From Klebsormidium nitens (lineage: Eukaryota > Streptophyta > Klebsormidiophyceae > Klebsormidiales > Klebsormidiaceae): DNA of 29,044 nucleotides. Each line of letters opens with the position of its first letter. The first letter of the stretch is position 1. The stretch is from NCBI GenBank assembly GCA_000708835.1, contig DF237775.1, positions 1 to 29,044 of the forward strand, written 5' to 3'. A program made the position numbers and the translations under genes. This document shows, one piece after another, positions 1-10,534 of the stretch. The notes beneath the pieces were generated by a model that saw only the letters and a list, made by a program, of their open reading frames with translations, had not been told where the DNA came from and made no database searches.

Positions 1-506
1 TTCTCATGGTATAACTACTACGTCCATTTCAATTTGAGGAAGATGGTTTGGAAGTGGGAAGTTTGTTGATTGTCATTGCCGAACATGTGGCACCTTCTGA
101 TTTGTCCCTTTTTGCATTTTGGTAACACATGGGAAGTCAACCCGTCGACTAACCCGCACAACCAAACCTACTAGAGCATCCGCACACCTTATCGGACGGC
201 TTAGAAATGGTCATTGGAACATCGAACGGTTCAGTACGGTCATCTCCTTTGGTTCCGTCACCGCGCAAATCGTGGTCAGAGAACCCCCCTGTAACCCTGC
301 GCTTGACCTTTGGCGGTTTTAAATGCTTCTACCGGTATCTGCCACATCATCATGGATGATGGTAGGCTTCAGCCTGAGGAGTCCAGCTGATTTGCAAGCA
401 TCAACTTCAAGTGCATTTTTAGCATGGCGGATGGATGGAAGGATTTGAGCACATGCAACCTCTCTCCTACTTCGCAGCCCTTTTAGGATGACCAGTGATT
501 GAAGCG
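1..506. other. upstream region of the RKP-like gene
   Basis: I recognise no gene here. The stretch is more AT-balanced than the following exon, and its short open frames have no family resemblance. It probably holds the promoter and 5' UTR of the ligase gene. An ATG at 488-490 opens a frame that stops after four codons (M-T-S-D-stop) just before the modelled start. If it is transcribed it would be a minimal upstream ORF. Confidence 0.4.
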
Positions 507-3500
507 ATGACGTTATTGCCTGGGGAAGGGTCCATGGCGTCGGACGGTGCTTTGGAGGGAGGGCCTGTACGGTTGAAAGAAGCGCCGTCCGGTTTAGCCC
601 TGCTCCTCCAGGAGCCCTCGACCTCACCTTCGATGCAGGGGCCGGCTCTGCTGAGTAGCGCGTCTGCGTCGTCCGCTCATCTGCTTGAATTGGCGGGTGA
701 TTCTGTATCACAGAGGGTGGTGAATCAGGTGCTGGCTGTGACTGACAGCACCAGGCAGCAGTGGCATCAGTCGAGGATCAACTTTCCTGTCTTGAAGCAA
801 GAGTTGCAGATCATCTTAGACGAGGAGCGGTTTTCTGAGACACAAGGGGAGGCAAAGGCATGGGCGTTCCCCCTTGACTTGCAGTCCATGGGGCGGTTAG
901 GGGTTGCCGAGGCAGTCTACATGGACGTCAAGAGCGCAAGCGGGGACTGCAAGTTTGACAGCACACAGCTGCGGTTGGAGAGCCAGAGCAACTTCAGCAG
1001 CCTGAGGACCAATTGTTGCGTGTTCAAGGGCAGCTGGATGTACGAGGCCACCTTGATAACCGCAGGTGAGCTATTGTGGGCATCCTTGAAACTTGGGGCG
1101 GATCTATGTTGAATGAGAGAAGAAGAATGTGGTCATTGAGCTTGAGCAAATGCTCCAGAATTTGCACTTTGGCTCACAGGGTGACGCAGCTGGTGGGGCT
1201 GAGGACAGATTCTTTACGCCACCTTAATCTGCATACGTAAGCCCCTCATCGTTGAATCACTGACACTCCCCCTCCTCCTCGTTGTCGAAGCTGCTTTGTC
1301 TTGGATCCATCTATCACCCGCCGCCGCTGAAGAGGCACGTCTGAAGGTCCGCATCATTCTCATGTCAACAGCTTGTCATCTGCAGGTATTCAACAGATCG
1401 GATGGGCCACCCTGCGCTGCCCGTTCACAAACGAGGAAGGCGTGGGAGACGCCCCTGACAGCTTTGCGTACGACGGCAAGCGTGTCAGGAAGTGGAGCGT
1501 CAATTGTCAGCAGTATGGCCAGCCGTGGGTCCCAGGGGACGTAGTGGGGTGCTGCATAGATCTGGAGAAGGGAGAGGTGTCGTTCTCGAGGAACGGAATC
1601 TCTCTTGGTGTTGCCTACAAAGGTCAGTAATCAGGGCAGATTGGCAGTCAAGCTGTCGTTCACTTGAAGCTTGACGCTGCGCTTCCGGTGCTCCTTCTCT
1701 GCTGTAGGTCAAACATACTCTGCTTCAAACCCCTTTTATTCTTGCTCGGTATTGAAGCGAAGACTAGATTCGAGATTGATATCATGGTTCTTGGCTTTAT
1801 ATCAACAATTCATTAGAACGATCTTCACTGCAGGCATTAAGAGGTTGGCCCCAGGCGCGGCCTACTTCCCCGCCGTCTCGCTGTCTCACGGGGAGGCATG
1901 CGAGCTCAACTTTGGCGCCAAGCCGTTCGCCTATCCAGTAGCCGATTTCCTGCCCCTACAACCGCCTCCCCGAGTTCGGGCCAAGCGCACCGTTCTCATC
2001 CCCCCCACTCAGAAGCCTTTGGTGGAGTCCCCAGACAGCCACTCCCCTGTGACCACCCCTCAAACTGAGGGCGGCACAAGCGGCCCCATCGCAGTACCCA
2101 CCCCAAAGCAGCCGCTGAACGCAGTTTCCCCTCCCCCGCTCTCGTTGCCCTTCTCGTCCGTCCCCGACAGATCTCCGTGGCAGGGCCCCGTAGAGATGGA
2201 CTCAGACAGTCCGGAGCCCCTGCCAAACCTCACCCCCGTCTCCTCCCCGAAAGATGAGGGGATCCCCTCCGAGCCAAGCAAGTCGAGCAAGCCATTGACC
2301 CTGCCGGAGATCCTGGCCGCCCCCCGCGCCAAGTACCTTCTGAAGTGCCTCCAGCGGTTGATCGAAATTCAACCCCCCTCGTTGCGCGGCGGGCGCGCCC
2401 CCCTCCGCCCCCATGACACTCTCCTCTTCGCCTCCTTGCTTGTGGAGCAGCTCGCGCCGCTGCTCTTGGCGACCGTTCCCAGCCAACCCCCCCGTGTGAA
2501 ACCCACCCGGCTGAAGCAGCCGAAGCAGCAGCCGTCGGTGCCGTTCTTTGTCGTGTGGGACGCGCTCGTGCCGTGGCTGGTCCAGCTCGCAGAGTCCAAG
2601 CCTCAGACGCTCGACAAGGCGCTCGAAGTCCTGCTTCTCTGCTTGGAGCCGCACGAACTGGCGCTCGTCATTCCGGAGATCATGGCGGCGCTCGCGTACG
2701 GGTGTCGGACGGCCGTGGTCGCGTCCGAACGGTTGCCGCACACGGGGGGGTATCCGTACCTGAAGCTGGCGTGCGCGCTGGCGGCGCGGAAAAAAGTGCT
2801 CGATTGTTGGTGGCGTAGCTGGGGCTTCGAGGAGTCGCTCGAGGGGCTGCTGACCAAGAAAGCCGTCAATAAGAATGACCTCGCGGAGCTGCTGCCGCAG
2901 GTGAGGGATCCCTCTCGTTGGGCAGTTGGAAGGAGGGTTTTGAGGGCGATTCATATCCGACCTCAGCACTATAAAGAAACGCAGAAATGTCAGGTTCGAT
3001 CCTATGTGTTTCCTTACCTCCGCTCCTCAGCCGTTGCTCTCGTCCCTACTCGGAGCAAGCAATACTCATGTTCGCTTTTCGTAACGCCGTACCCAGTGCG
3101 GCAATAGGCTTCTCATGGCACACAAACGTTGTGTTTGTTGGGATTTGTTTGCTTCATCAACCTAAGATCAGATTAAGCCTACCAACATTACAGTAAACTC
3201 GTTTATTTCGTACAGCTTCAGATTTCTCTGACTGATAGCAGATTAACCAATTCACGGATCCTAGGCCTGACGCAGCCTAGGTCTGACGCAACGAGCTTCG
3301 TTCCAGGTCTGGTGGCCCACTTACCGAGACTTCCCGAGCACCGAGGCCGCCTTCAAGGCCGCAACCAAGTCCCTCATGGTTGCCGTCGATAAGATCGAAG
3401 AGTTGCAGGTGCGGCTGTGCGTTAGCCTCCTCGACTTTACGCCCTCCCCGCCACGTCCCCCTCCAACTTCGGAACCGGCGGGGCCGTCCCGGAAGCAAGA

Positions 3501-6500
3501 AAGCGGCGATGCCCAGGACAATGTGTCTCGGATCCAAAGTGGGCAGGCAGAGCTCAACTTCGGGACTATGTCTACGATGAGTCAGTCTTGGCAGAATCTC
3601 GCACAGGCAGTCGGCAGCAGTGGGCTTGCGGGTGTGGCACGGGGGGAAGGGGTCGGGGAGCTCGGAAGAGAGACCGGTTCGCAGCGACAGGACGAGGGGA
3701 CTAGCGGCCGCGGGGTCGAAGAAACGGACGCGGGCGCGTTGCGGGAAAGGCGGGCTGGGCCCGAGGGGGGGCCGTCAACGAGCGCCGGTGTGGCGGAAGG
3801 GAGCGCGTCGGTTCCGAGGGGCAAGAGAACGCAGGGCGGCGGCAGTTGGCAGTCTGCGGCTCCAACGCGAGAGCCGATGCTGAGGGGGGGCGCTTTCAAG
3901 CATTTTCTCTTGTGGCTGCTAAAGAAGAACAAGGGGCTGCACCGGAATGTGCCCCCCCCCGGACTGTCGGACAATTCTGTACTCGTGTCAGTGTACTTTG
4001 CTTTGTTGCGGATTTTATTCGAGGGGAGCGACGCTGTGAGGGCGCTAGGGGAAGGGGAGAGTGCGGAGAGGGAGCGAAACGGGCTGCTGAGTCGCGGAGG
4101 GGTGCGGTCGTTTCCTGTAAAACTGTTTTTGCGGTCGGACGGGCATATTGCGGACCTGTCTCGGCTGGGGGGCCTTTACAGCCACTTGTCGAAGGAAGTT
4201 CCTTGGGGGAAGTCAGACGCGCGCGAGATTTCGTGGGTGGAGAAAAACGGAGAGGTCGTTCCTCAGGGAGAGGATGCGCAACCGGTGCCATCCGAAGCCA
4301 GCGGAAGCGCAACGGCGTCGCCGTCAGATGCGATGGAAACCGACGAGCGGGCCGGCCCGCTGGCCAGCAGCGGCTCGCACGCCAGCCCGGCCGGCCCCGC
4401 TGACGTCAGCGCCACGTCATCGAGCGGGGCCGCCCCCGGAGCGTCGGCGGTGCGCGAGGCGGAGCTCCTGGACGTGCTGATCGTGCTGTACAATATGGGG
4501 ATCGCGAGCAACTTCAAGCAGGCCAGCCACTTTCTGCAGAACCAGATGCACAACATCGCGCAGCTGGACGAGACGGACCGCCAGCTGGCGGCGGCGCGCC
4601 CGGACCAGCAGCGGACGCTGCGCGACGTGCGGGCCGTGTTTGTGGACGACGTGGCGGAGAACGCACGCTGGTCGGCGTGGTGAGGGTTCGCTCTTACTTA
4701 GACAGGGCAACGGTATTATCATGCTCGTTGCTTTTGACGGGTACGACCTATTTCCATATTGGAGGAGGGTCCGTTACTGAACTTTCCCTACGACATTAGT
4801 TTTGTTATCGTTCAAATTGGTGTCTGGCAATCGAGTCGCAGCTGAGAATGCGAAGGGTCGCGGTGCGGATGGGTCAGATCTTACTATCTTGGTGCACTAG
4901 CTCTCATCACCTCACGGCTTGCGGTTTGCAGTACGATCTACCATCTATAACTCGTCCGTGCTGGTGCTCTTATCGCCCCGCTCTCAACGTTGTGGCATAT
5001 GCAAAGGTTTTACAAACAAACGAAACCTGCGCATGCCTCGCCTTTCCAGGTCGCGCGTGACTCTGTCCAGTTCGTGGAAGCAGGAGGCCATGTATGCGGC
5101 ATGCGCCTGGGTGGTGCAGATGCTGCTGGCGGCCAGCAAGCGGGGCACCGTCTTCAGCTATGTGCCCGAGGTCTACGTCGAGTCCCTGGTGAGGGGACGC
5201 GCCCAGGCTTGCGCGCAGCACTTTGTGTTGGATTTCAGTCAGGCCTGAACGCCTCGATCAACTTCTATTTTCAGTCATTTCAAAACCTGAGCGGTTCGAT
5301 GATTAGGCTGGGTTGGTTGAACGACCCAAGTTCTTCAATTGTCTGAATCAGGAGTCCAGTTCAGCGGCCAGGTTTTGCAAGGTGTGCAACATGTTCGCCA
5401 CTCGTCTCCTCAGCGACGCAACACTCTATAGGACAGTGTACTTTTACGATGCGAACGTGTGGCAACTGTAGAGAGCTCGCAAGAATGTCAGCTTGTTTGC
5501 TCCTTGCATCGATTGACGGGTTTTTAAGCGAAGTTAGACTAGAGGGGACACACTCTGATGGCTGTTTCCATGGCCGATTCCGGCTTGTCATGTGTCCTTG
5601 TGTCATGCTGCTCGTGCGGCTTCTCGAGCGCTCTTCTTTCACTTCAAGTGACAATTTGATTGCAATTTTAATGGTATTTTTCAGCCATGAGACTGCTTGC
5701 TTCTCGTACACGAACGACTTTGTCCATGAAGTCACGTCTGCTTGGCGTACACTCAAAGCTTTCACGTGTTGCAAGCCACCTTCCTCGTTAATCATCACTA
5801 AAAGGTTAGAGGTGTCCTGCCTGTAAATCTGCCTACGACGGTCGACCTTTCCGAAGTAGACCCTTCCAAGCCAAACTCATCCAACTCCCAAGCGATTACA
5901 AACTCAAATCTGTGTCGCTATTTTTAGATGTCTCCGCTGGATTTTGAAGTACTCCTGTGACGCGCCAAACAACGACGTTCGTCAGCTAGGGCTTCTTAGG
6001 CTGTTACAGGCTCTCCTGACTGACACAAATACAGAGGTTCGCTCTCGCTCCCCAGGTGGACTCGTTCCACGCCATCCGCCGCAGCGACCCGCCCTTCCTT
6101 CCCCCCCTCGGGCTGCTCCAGAACGGGCTCCCCCCTCTAGTTACATTCCTGGTGACGCACTTTACGGACGCCCGCATTGCCAACCCGGACGTCCGAGACG
6201 TATTGCTGCAGTCCATCAGCGTGCTTCTAAATTACAAGGAGTACGTGGCGGCCTTCGAGCGCAACCGCGCCGCGCGCGAGAGCCTCATCCCGGCCCTGCT
6301 GCACTCGTTCGACAACCGCTTCTGGATCCCAATCTCCAATATCCTGCTGCGAATGGTCAAGGTGAGGCACGGCGGACATGCTCGAATCAGCAACGGCGCG
6401 GCGAGCTGGTATGATATGGGTGTGGTCACTTCGTGCCGTTTGATTCGTTTCAAGTGTGAGAGCTCTGCTGGTTCCTTTGTTATCATAGAGTGTCGTCGCT

Positions 6501-9101
6501 TCTTCGGCTCCTCTCGAGGGGAGCCGCTCGTGAAATACTGCGGTGCAACTCTGGTTCGTGGCCCGGTTTTCTTTTCTTGATAAAGTCCGCACTGCTCCAT
6601 GCCTTGACGAATGAGGTTTAACTCCGCGCATGCCGGTGCCTGTAAGGCGCCCTTACGGGCTGTCCATCTGCACGACTTTGTTCCGCATCAAAGGCTTCCA
6701 TGCATATTCTGCTTCATTCCAATGGCGAGACCCAGAGAGTTGCACCTCCCCGACGCATCCCAAGGACTCGCTCCCACTGCGACTACAGTTCTCTGCTTTT
6801 CCGTCGCTGATCTTGTACTGATTTGCACTGCGCAGGGCTCCGGGTTTGGCGCGTCGCGGCCGTCGCACCAGGGGCTGGAGTCGCAGGTGTTCCAGTGGCT
6901 GATCAAGGACACGATCGCCGCAGACGACGCGCTGGCCAGCTCCTTCCTCAACCGGCTGTTTAACATGCTCAACTGGACCGTCACCGAGTTCAGCGTCGCC
7001 ATGAAGGAGATGCAGGACCTGCTCGCGCGCCGCCAGGTGAGGCCACGTGGCAGCGCACCCACAGCAGCAGAGGGGTTTTAAATTCTATGTTTCGCTACTT
7101 TCTTTTTGACTGGATGAAGGTCGAATGGCCGTTCGCGCTTGTTTTGCTGTGGAAACCCTTGGCAGGCTTGTCAGGTACTAACAGAAGGTTCTCTGAGACG
7201 TCCGCACCAGAACCGGTCAGTAACATCGCGCGGTTGGCAAGGACTACTGGTAGTGCCTTTTCTTCTCAGGGAAATGGATCATTCAGTTTCTGTCTTATCC
7301 TTCAGTCGCGTCTCTCGGTTCCATGCCTCTCTCCTCCTTTTCAGTCCTGCTCTCCTGCTTCTGAGTCCTTCCTCGTTATAGTCCCTCCCTCCTTTGCAAT
7401 CCCTCTTCCCCCCCCTGGATCCTTTTGTCTACTCGGTTCTTCTCTCCTCCTTTTCTGTTTTTCTCCTCGTTTTCATTTCGTCTTCCCTCTTTCCGATCGC
7501 GCTGTCCTCCTTCTCAGCCCCCTTCTCCCGCCTGCCCGCAGGTCCCCGAGCTGCAGCAGCGCAAGTGCGCCATCATGTTTGAGCTGAGCTGCAATCTGGA
7601 GCGCATCCTGGAGTTCCTCTCGCAGGAGCTGCCCGGCCTCTTCCTCGCGGGGCCCGAGATGAACCTCAGCCGCCTCTGCGAGCTCATCACCTTCGTGCTC
7701 AACCACACCACCGCCGGGCCCGACGCGGGCCTCTTTGACCGGTGAGCGTGCTGCGCTTGCCCTGTCAAACAGTGTGTTGGTTGCAGAGTCTCCGTGGCTG
7801 GGACGCAGCCACGTGCTAGCCTTGAAGATCCAGAAGTCCAGGTCAAACGCGGTGCGCGGGACCCTTGATTGGTGATGGCACCTTGCCTGCTGTCGGTGCC
7901 CTGTCTGCTGTCGAATACCTACCAAAGAGGGGAAACTCAACCAGCTTTTCTTGCTGTTTTGGGAGGCCGGGCCGGTTAGGTTTTGACTGCTTGGAACATG
8001 ATTCCAGCGGCATCGGCCTTTTCACGTCGTTCATTTCTGCCCAACACGACCTGGGTGGAATACTTTAAAGAGAAGTTCCGTTCTGAACCGCAGACTTAAT
8101 AATAAAGAATAAATTCTGACCCTTCCCATTCTGCCTCCCTTGTAGGACCCTCCGGCTGCAGATGCAGTCCCTGGAGAAGATCAGCCGCCCCATGATTTTG
8201 GCCCCCCTCATCGGGATCGTCATCAACCTTGCGGCCGCCCCTACGCGCGTGCGGGGGCTGCAGCACGACATTGTGCGCGCGCTCGCGGCCGCCGACGCGA
8301 CGGCCGGGTCGAGCGCCAACTTCGATTACTTGCTCGAGTTCAACTGGGGGGACGCGTTCAAGGGGGATCCCTCGCTGCACCGCGTGGCGGAGCTCAAGAG
8401 CTTCGTGCGGCGTTACAAGCAGGTGCGGGAAGCGAGAATCCTTTCTTGCATTGGAAGACGACTCGATAGTGGATGTAGAGAGTTGTGCGGTGTGGAAGAC
8501 TGCGTGTTACGTTTGCTTAGGCTGTCTTTCGAAAAGAGCGAGCATAACATCGTGAGGTTTGTATTCTTCTAAGAGGATTCTCGTCGGGCAATCAGCACGG
8601 AAGTTTAGCGGCCGGAAAAGCAGAAGTGTCCGTCGTTTGAATCTCACAAGGCTGTTTCATCGTCTAATGCTCTCTCTGGTCAACTACTAAAGAAGTCATC
8701 TCCTTGAGAAAGTGTGGTGTTTCAAAATCATGGCACCGAAGCGCATGTTTCTCGTGTCGATGTGAATCCTGTCAAAACCAAGGGCGTCCATATCTGGGGA
8801 TCAGCTGACACTTCGTTCGACGCAGGAACTTGAGGACCTGCGGCAGCGCAATGCCGACGAGAAGGATCGAAAAGCTGCCGCCAAAGGCAAGGCTGTGGTT
8901 GATTCTGTTGGGGCCACCGAGGATGGGGATCAGATGGACGAAGACGGGGAGCTTTGTCCCATATGCTATGCGTACGAGGTAGACACAGTGTTTGAGCCGT
9001 GCTTGCACGAATCGTGCAAGCGGTGCATCTCGCGGCATTTGCTCAACAACAAACGATGTTTCTTTTGCAACGCGGAAGTGACCGAGCTAGTAAGCAAATA
9101 G
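507..9101 (+). CDS. RKP: RKP/KPC1-type E3 ubiquitin ligase, SPRY + C-terminal RING, 10 exons
   Basis: Exons: 507-1065, 1386-1622, 1834-2900, 3307-4679, 5050-5188, 6056-6361, 6836-7036, 7542-7741, 8146-8422, 8826-9101. They total 4635 nt, a 1544-aa protein. Every junction is GT..AG and phases agree. Homologues are RKP of Arabidopsis and KPC1 (RNF123) of animals, cytosolic RING E3 ligases; KPC1 degrades the CDK inhibitor p27Kip1. The SPRY domain spans about residues 140-300, with WMYEA near 176, then [10 protein letters not shown] and [10 protein letters not shown], ending at [10 protein letters not shown]. The alpha-helical middle has plant RKP blocks such as [35 protein letters not shown] and [13 protein letters not shown]3HC4 RING begins [21 protein letters not shown] at residue 1498 and ends RCFFCNAEV, then 10 residues to the stop. 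It is longer than Arabidopsis RKP (about 1280 aa) because of a Pro/Ser-rich insert in exon 3 and a Gly/Ser/Glu-rich insert in exon 4. The start is ATG 507; ATG 534 is the alternative. The RING exon is intact, so the enzyme is probably active. Confidence 0.93.
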
Positions 9102-10310
9102 CGTTTGGTCGATCGTCTAGAGGGTGATAGGTATGTGTGTGTTTTGAGTCTCTGGCGACCGGATCTTGCTTTGTATAAATAAGATGCGCAACAGACTTCC
9201 ACGAAGATATAGAATAGTAAACACTCGTTGCAGCTAAGTGGCCCTGCAGGAAGCAGAATCTGTGGTTTGTAAACAGACTGCACGCTGTATATGCTTTTAC
9301 CAGTGCTGTTATCACACAACCCGCTGGCCAAGTACGGTCGATCATGAGTGAACCTGCACGTCCTTGATTACCGGGAATCATGCGATGGCTGGCCCTAGGA
9401 CTACAGATATCAATCATTGATGGTTGTCCAGAACCTTAGAAATGCACCGTAGGAAAGGCCAAACATGCATGCTTACTTTTAAGAGCCATGTAATATCGCG
9501 AGTGCTCAATGTTTCAATTATAGGCATTTCGTAAACCGCAATCATTAATTAACTGCAATCAAGGAGCTACAATATATTGCAGTATTGATACGTGCGAGCA
9601 TACCATGGCAGGGCACTCAGATGCTTGCATGGGCGCGCGCAGCGAAGGACTCTGATTCGGTGAATTGCCGCGGCATGGGCCGGGTTTGCAACAGGCTGTT
9701 AAGTTCAAGCTGCCTAGCTGACCTGGGCACGCGTGCGAACATGAAGCCTGACGGCCTGTTAATTGCACATGATGCTCAGATTGACGTGCATGGATTCTCA
9801 CATGCATGTGCATTTTGGACATATGACTTACGTTATAAACATTGGGCCTGCCAGCTGACTTCTCAGAGTATGAACTTGGCTGATCCTTCAACAATTGGAT
9901 AGATCCTGGCTTGAGCTCTTCTCATGCACCTTATGGCGAGCTCCTTGCAGATGATGTGCATCACACATAAGCTAACTCGATCTATAGCTGACAGTGACAC
10001 CCCTTGGCACCTAGGGTTTTTCAAGATGAGATAGCATATGCATAATCTCAACTCAAGTTCGGTTTGAGTGTTCATTTCTGGATCGATCGTTTGAAGAAAA
10101 CGAACGGGATACAGACCATATGTAAGGGTAACCACAACACTCAATGCCTCTCAAAAACATAGTTGGCATCGAGCACCTACTGTACAGACAAACCCCCGAT
10201 TCAACTCCCCCCATAGCTACGAGTTTCTATTCTTCCGTGCTTGAGAAAATAACGAAAACATCCACTTTCCCCTCGTCAAATCCCACTCACTTGCGACCAA
10301 AGCATGGGCA
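9102..10310. other. convergent intergenic region between RKP and SELENOK
   Basis: This holds the RKP 3' UTR at the left end and the distal 3' UTR of SELENOK (minus strand) at the right end. Between them is AT-balanced sequence with no coding region that I recognise on either strand. Short open frames here have no conserved motif and no GC-rich third positions. Confidence 0.5.
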
Positions 10311-10388
10311 GGTCAAGTCGGGATCAGCTGCTTCCAGGCCTGACTATGTGCAGGATTTGCTGGAGCTGCTTCATGATGACTTGGACCC
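10311..10388 (-). promoter_or_regulatory. SECIS element, type II, in the SELENOK 3' UTR
   Basis: Read on the minus strand, this folds as a canonical eukaryotic SECIS. Lower stem: GGUCCAAGUC (10387-10378) pairs with GACUUGACC (10319-10311), nine pairs with one bulged C. A short internal loop follows. The non-Watson-Crick quartet is AUGA (10374-10371) followed by A, facing UGAU (10326-10323). Helix II: GCAGCUCCAG (10369-10360) pairs with CUGGAAGCAGC (10337-10327), with one A-A mismatch and one bulged A. The conserved unpaired AA lies at 10358-10357, 11 nt after the quartet, at the 5' side of the apical loop. CCUG (10354-10351) pairs with CAGG (10342-10339) as an extra mini-stem, which makes it type II. 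It begins about 147 nt after the stop codon. Its known role is recruiting SBP2 and eEFSec so that UGA is read as selenocysteine. Confidence 0.92.
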
Positions 10389-10534
10389 ATTGGATACTCA
10401 TGTGCGACTGTATAAGCGCACAGGTATCCGCCCCATCTCTTTGATCCACTTTGAAGATCTTCGGGTCGCGGCACCTGCCAGAACCTCCATCTTACCCAAG
10501 ATGTGCAAGACGGAGATCCAAGATAGCAGGTGCC

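Noticed and set aside
2202-2969. 255-codon minus-strand ORF inside RKP exon 3
   Set aside because: It is a shadow of the GC-rich plus-strand exon; the plus frame matches RKP and splices in phase.
5361-5826. Overlapping open frames on both strands in RKP intron 5
   Set aside because: This 867-bp segment is flanked by good donor and acceptor sites that join conserved RKP blocks in phase (YVESL to [14 protein letters not shown]).
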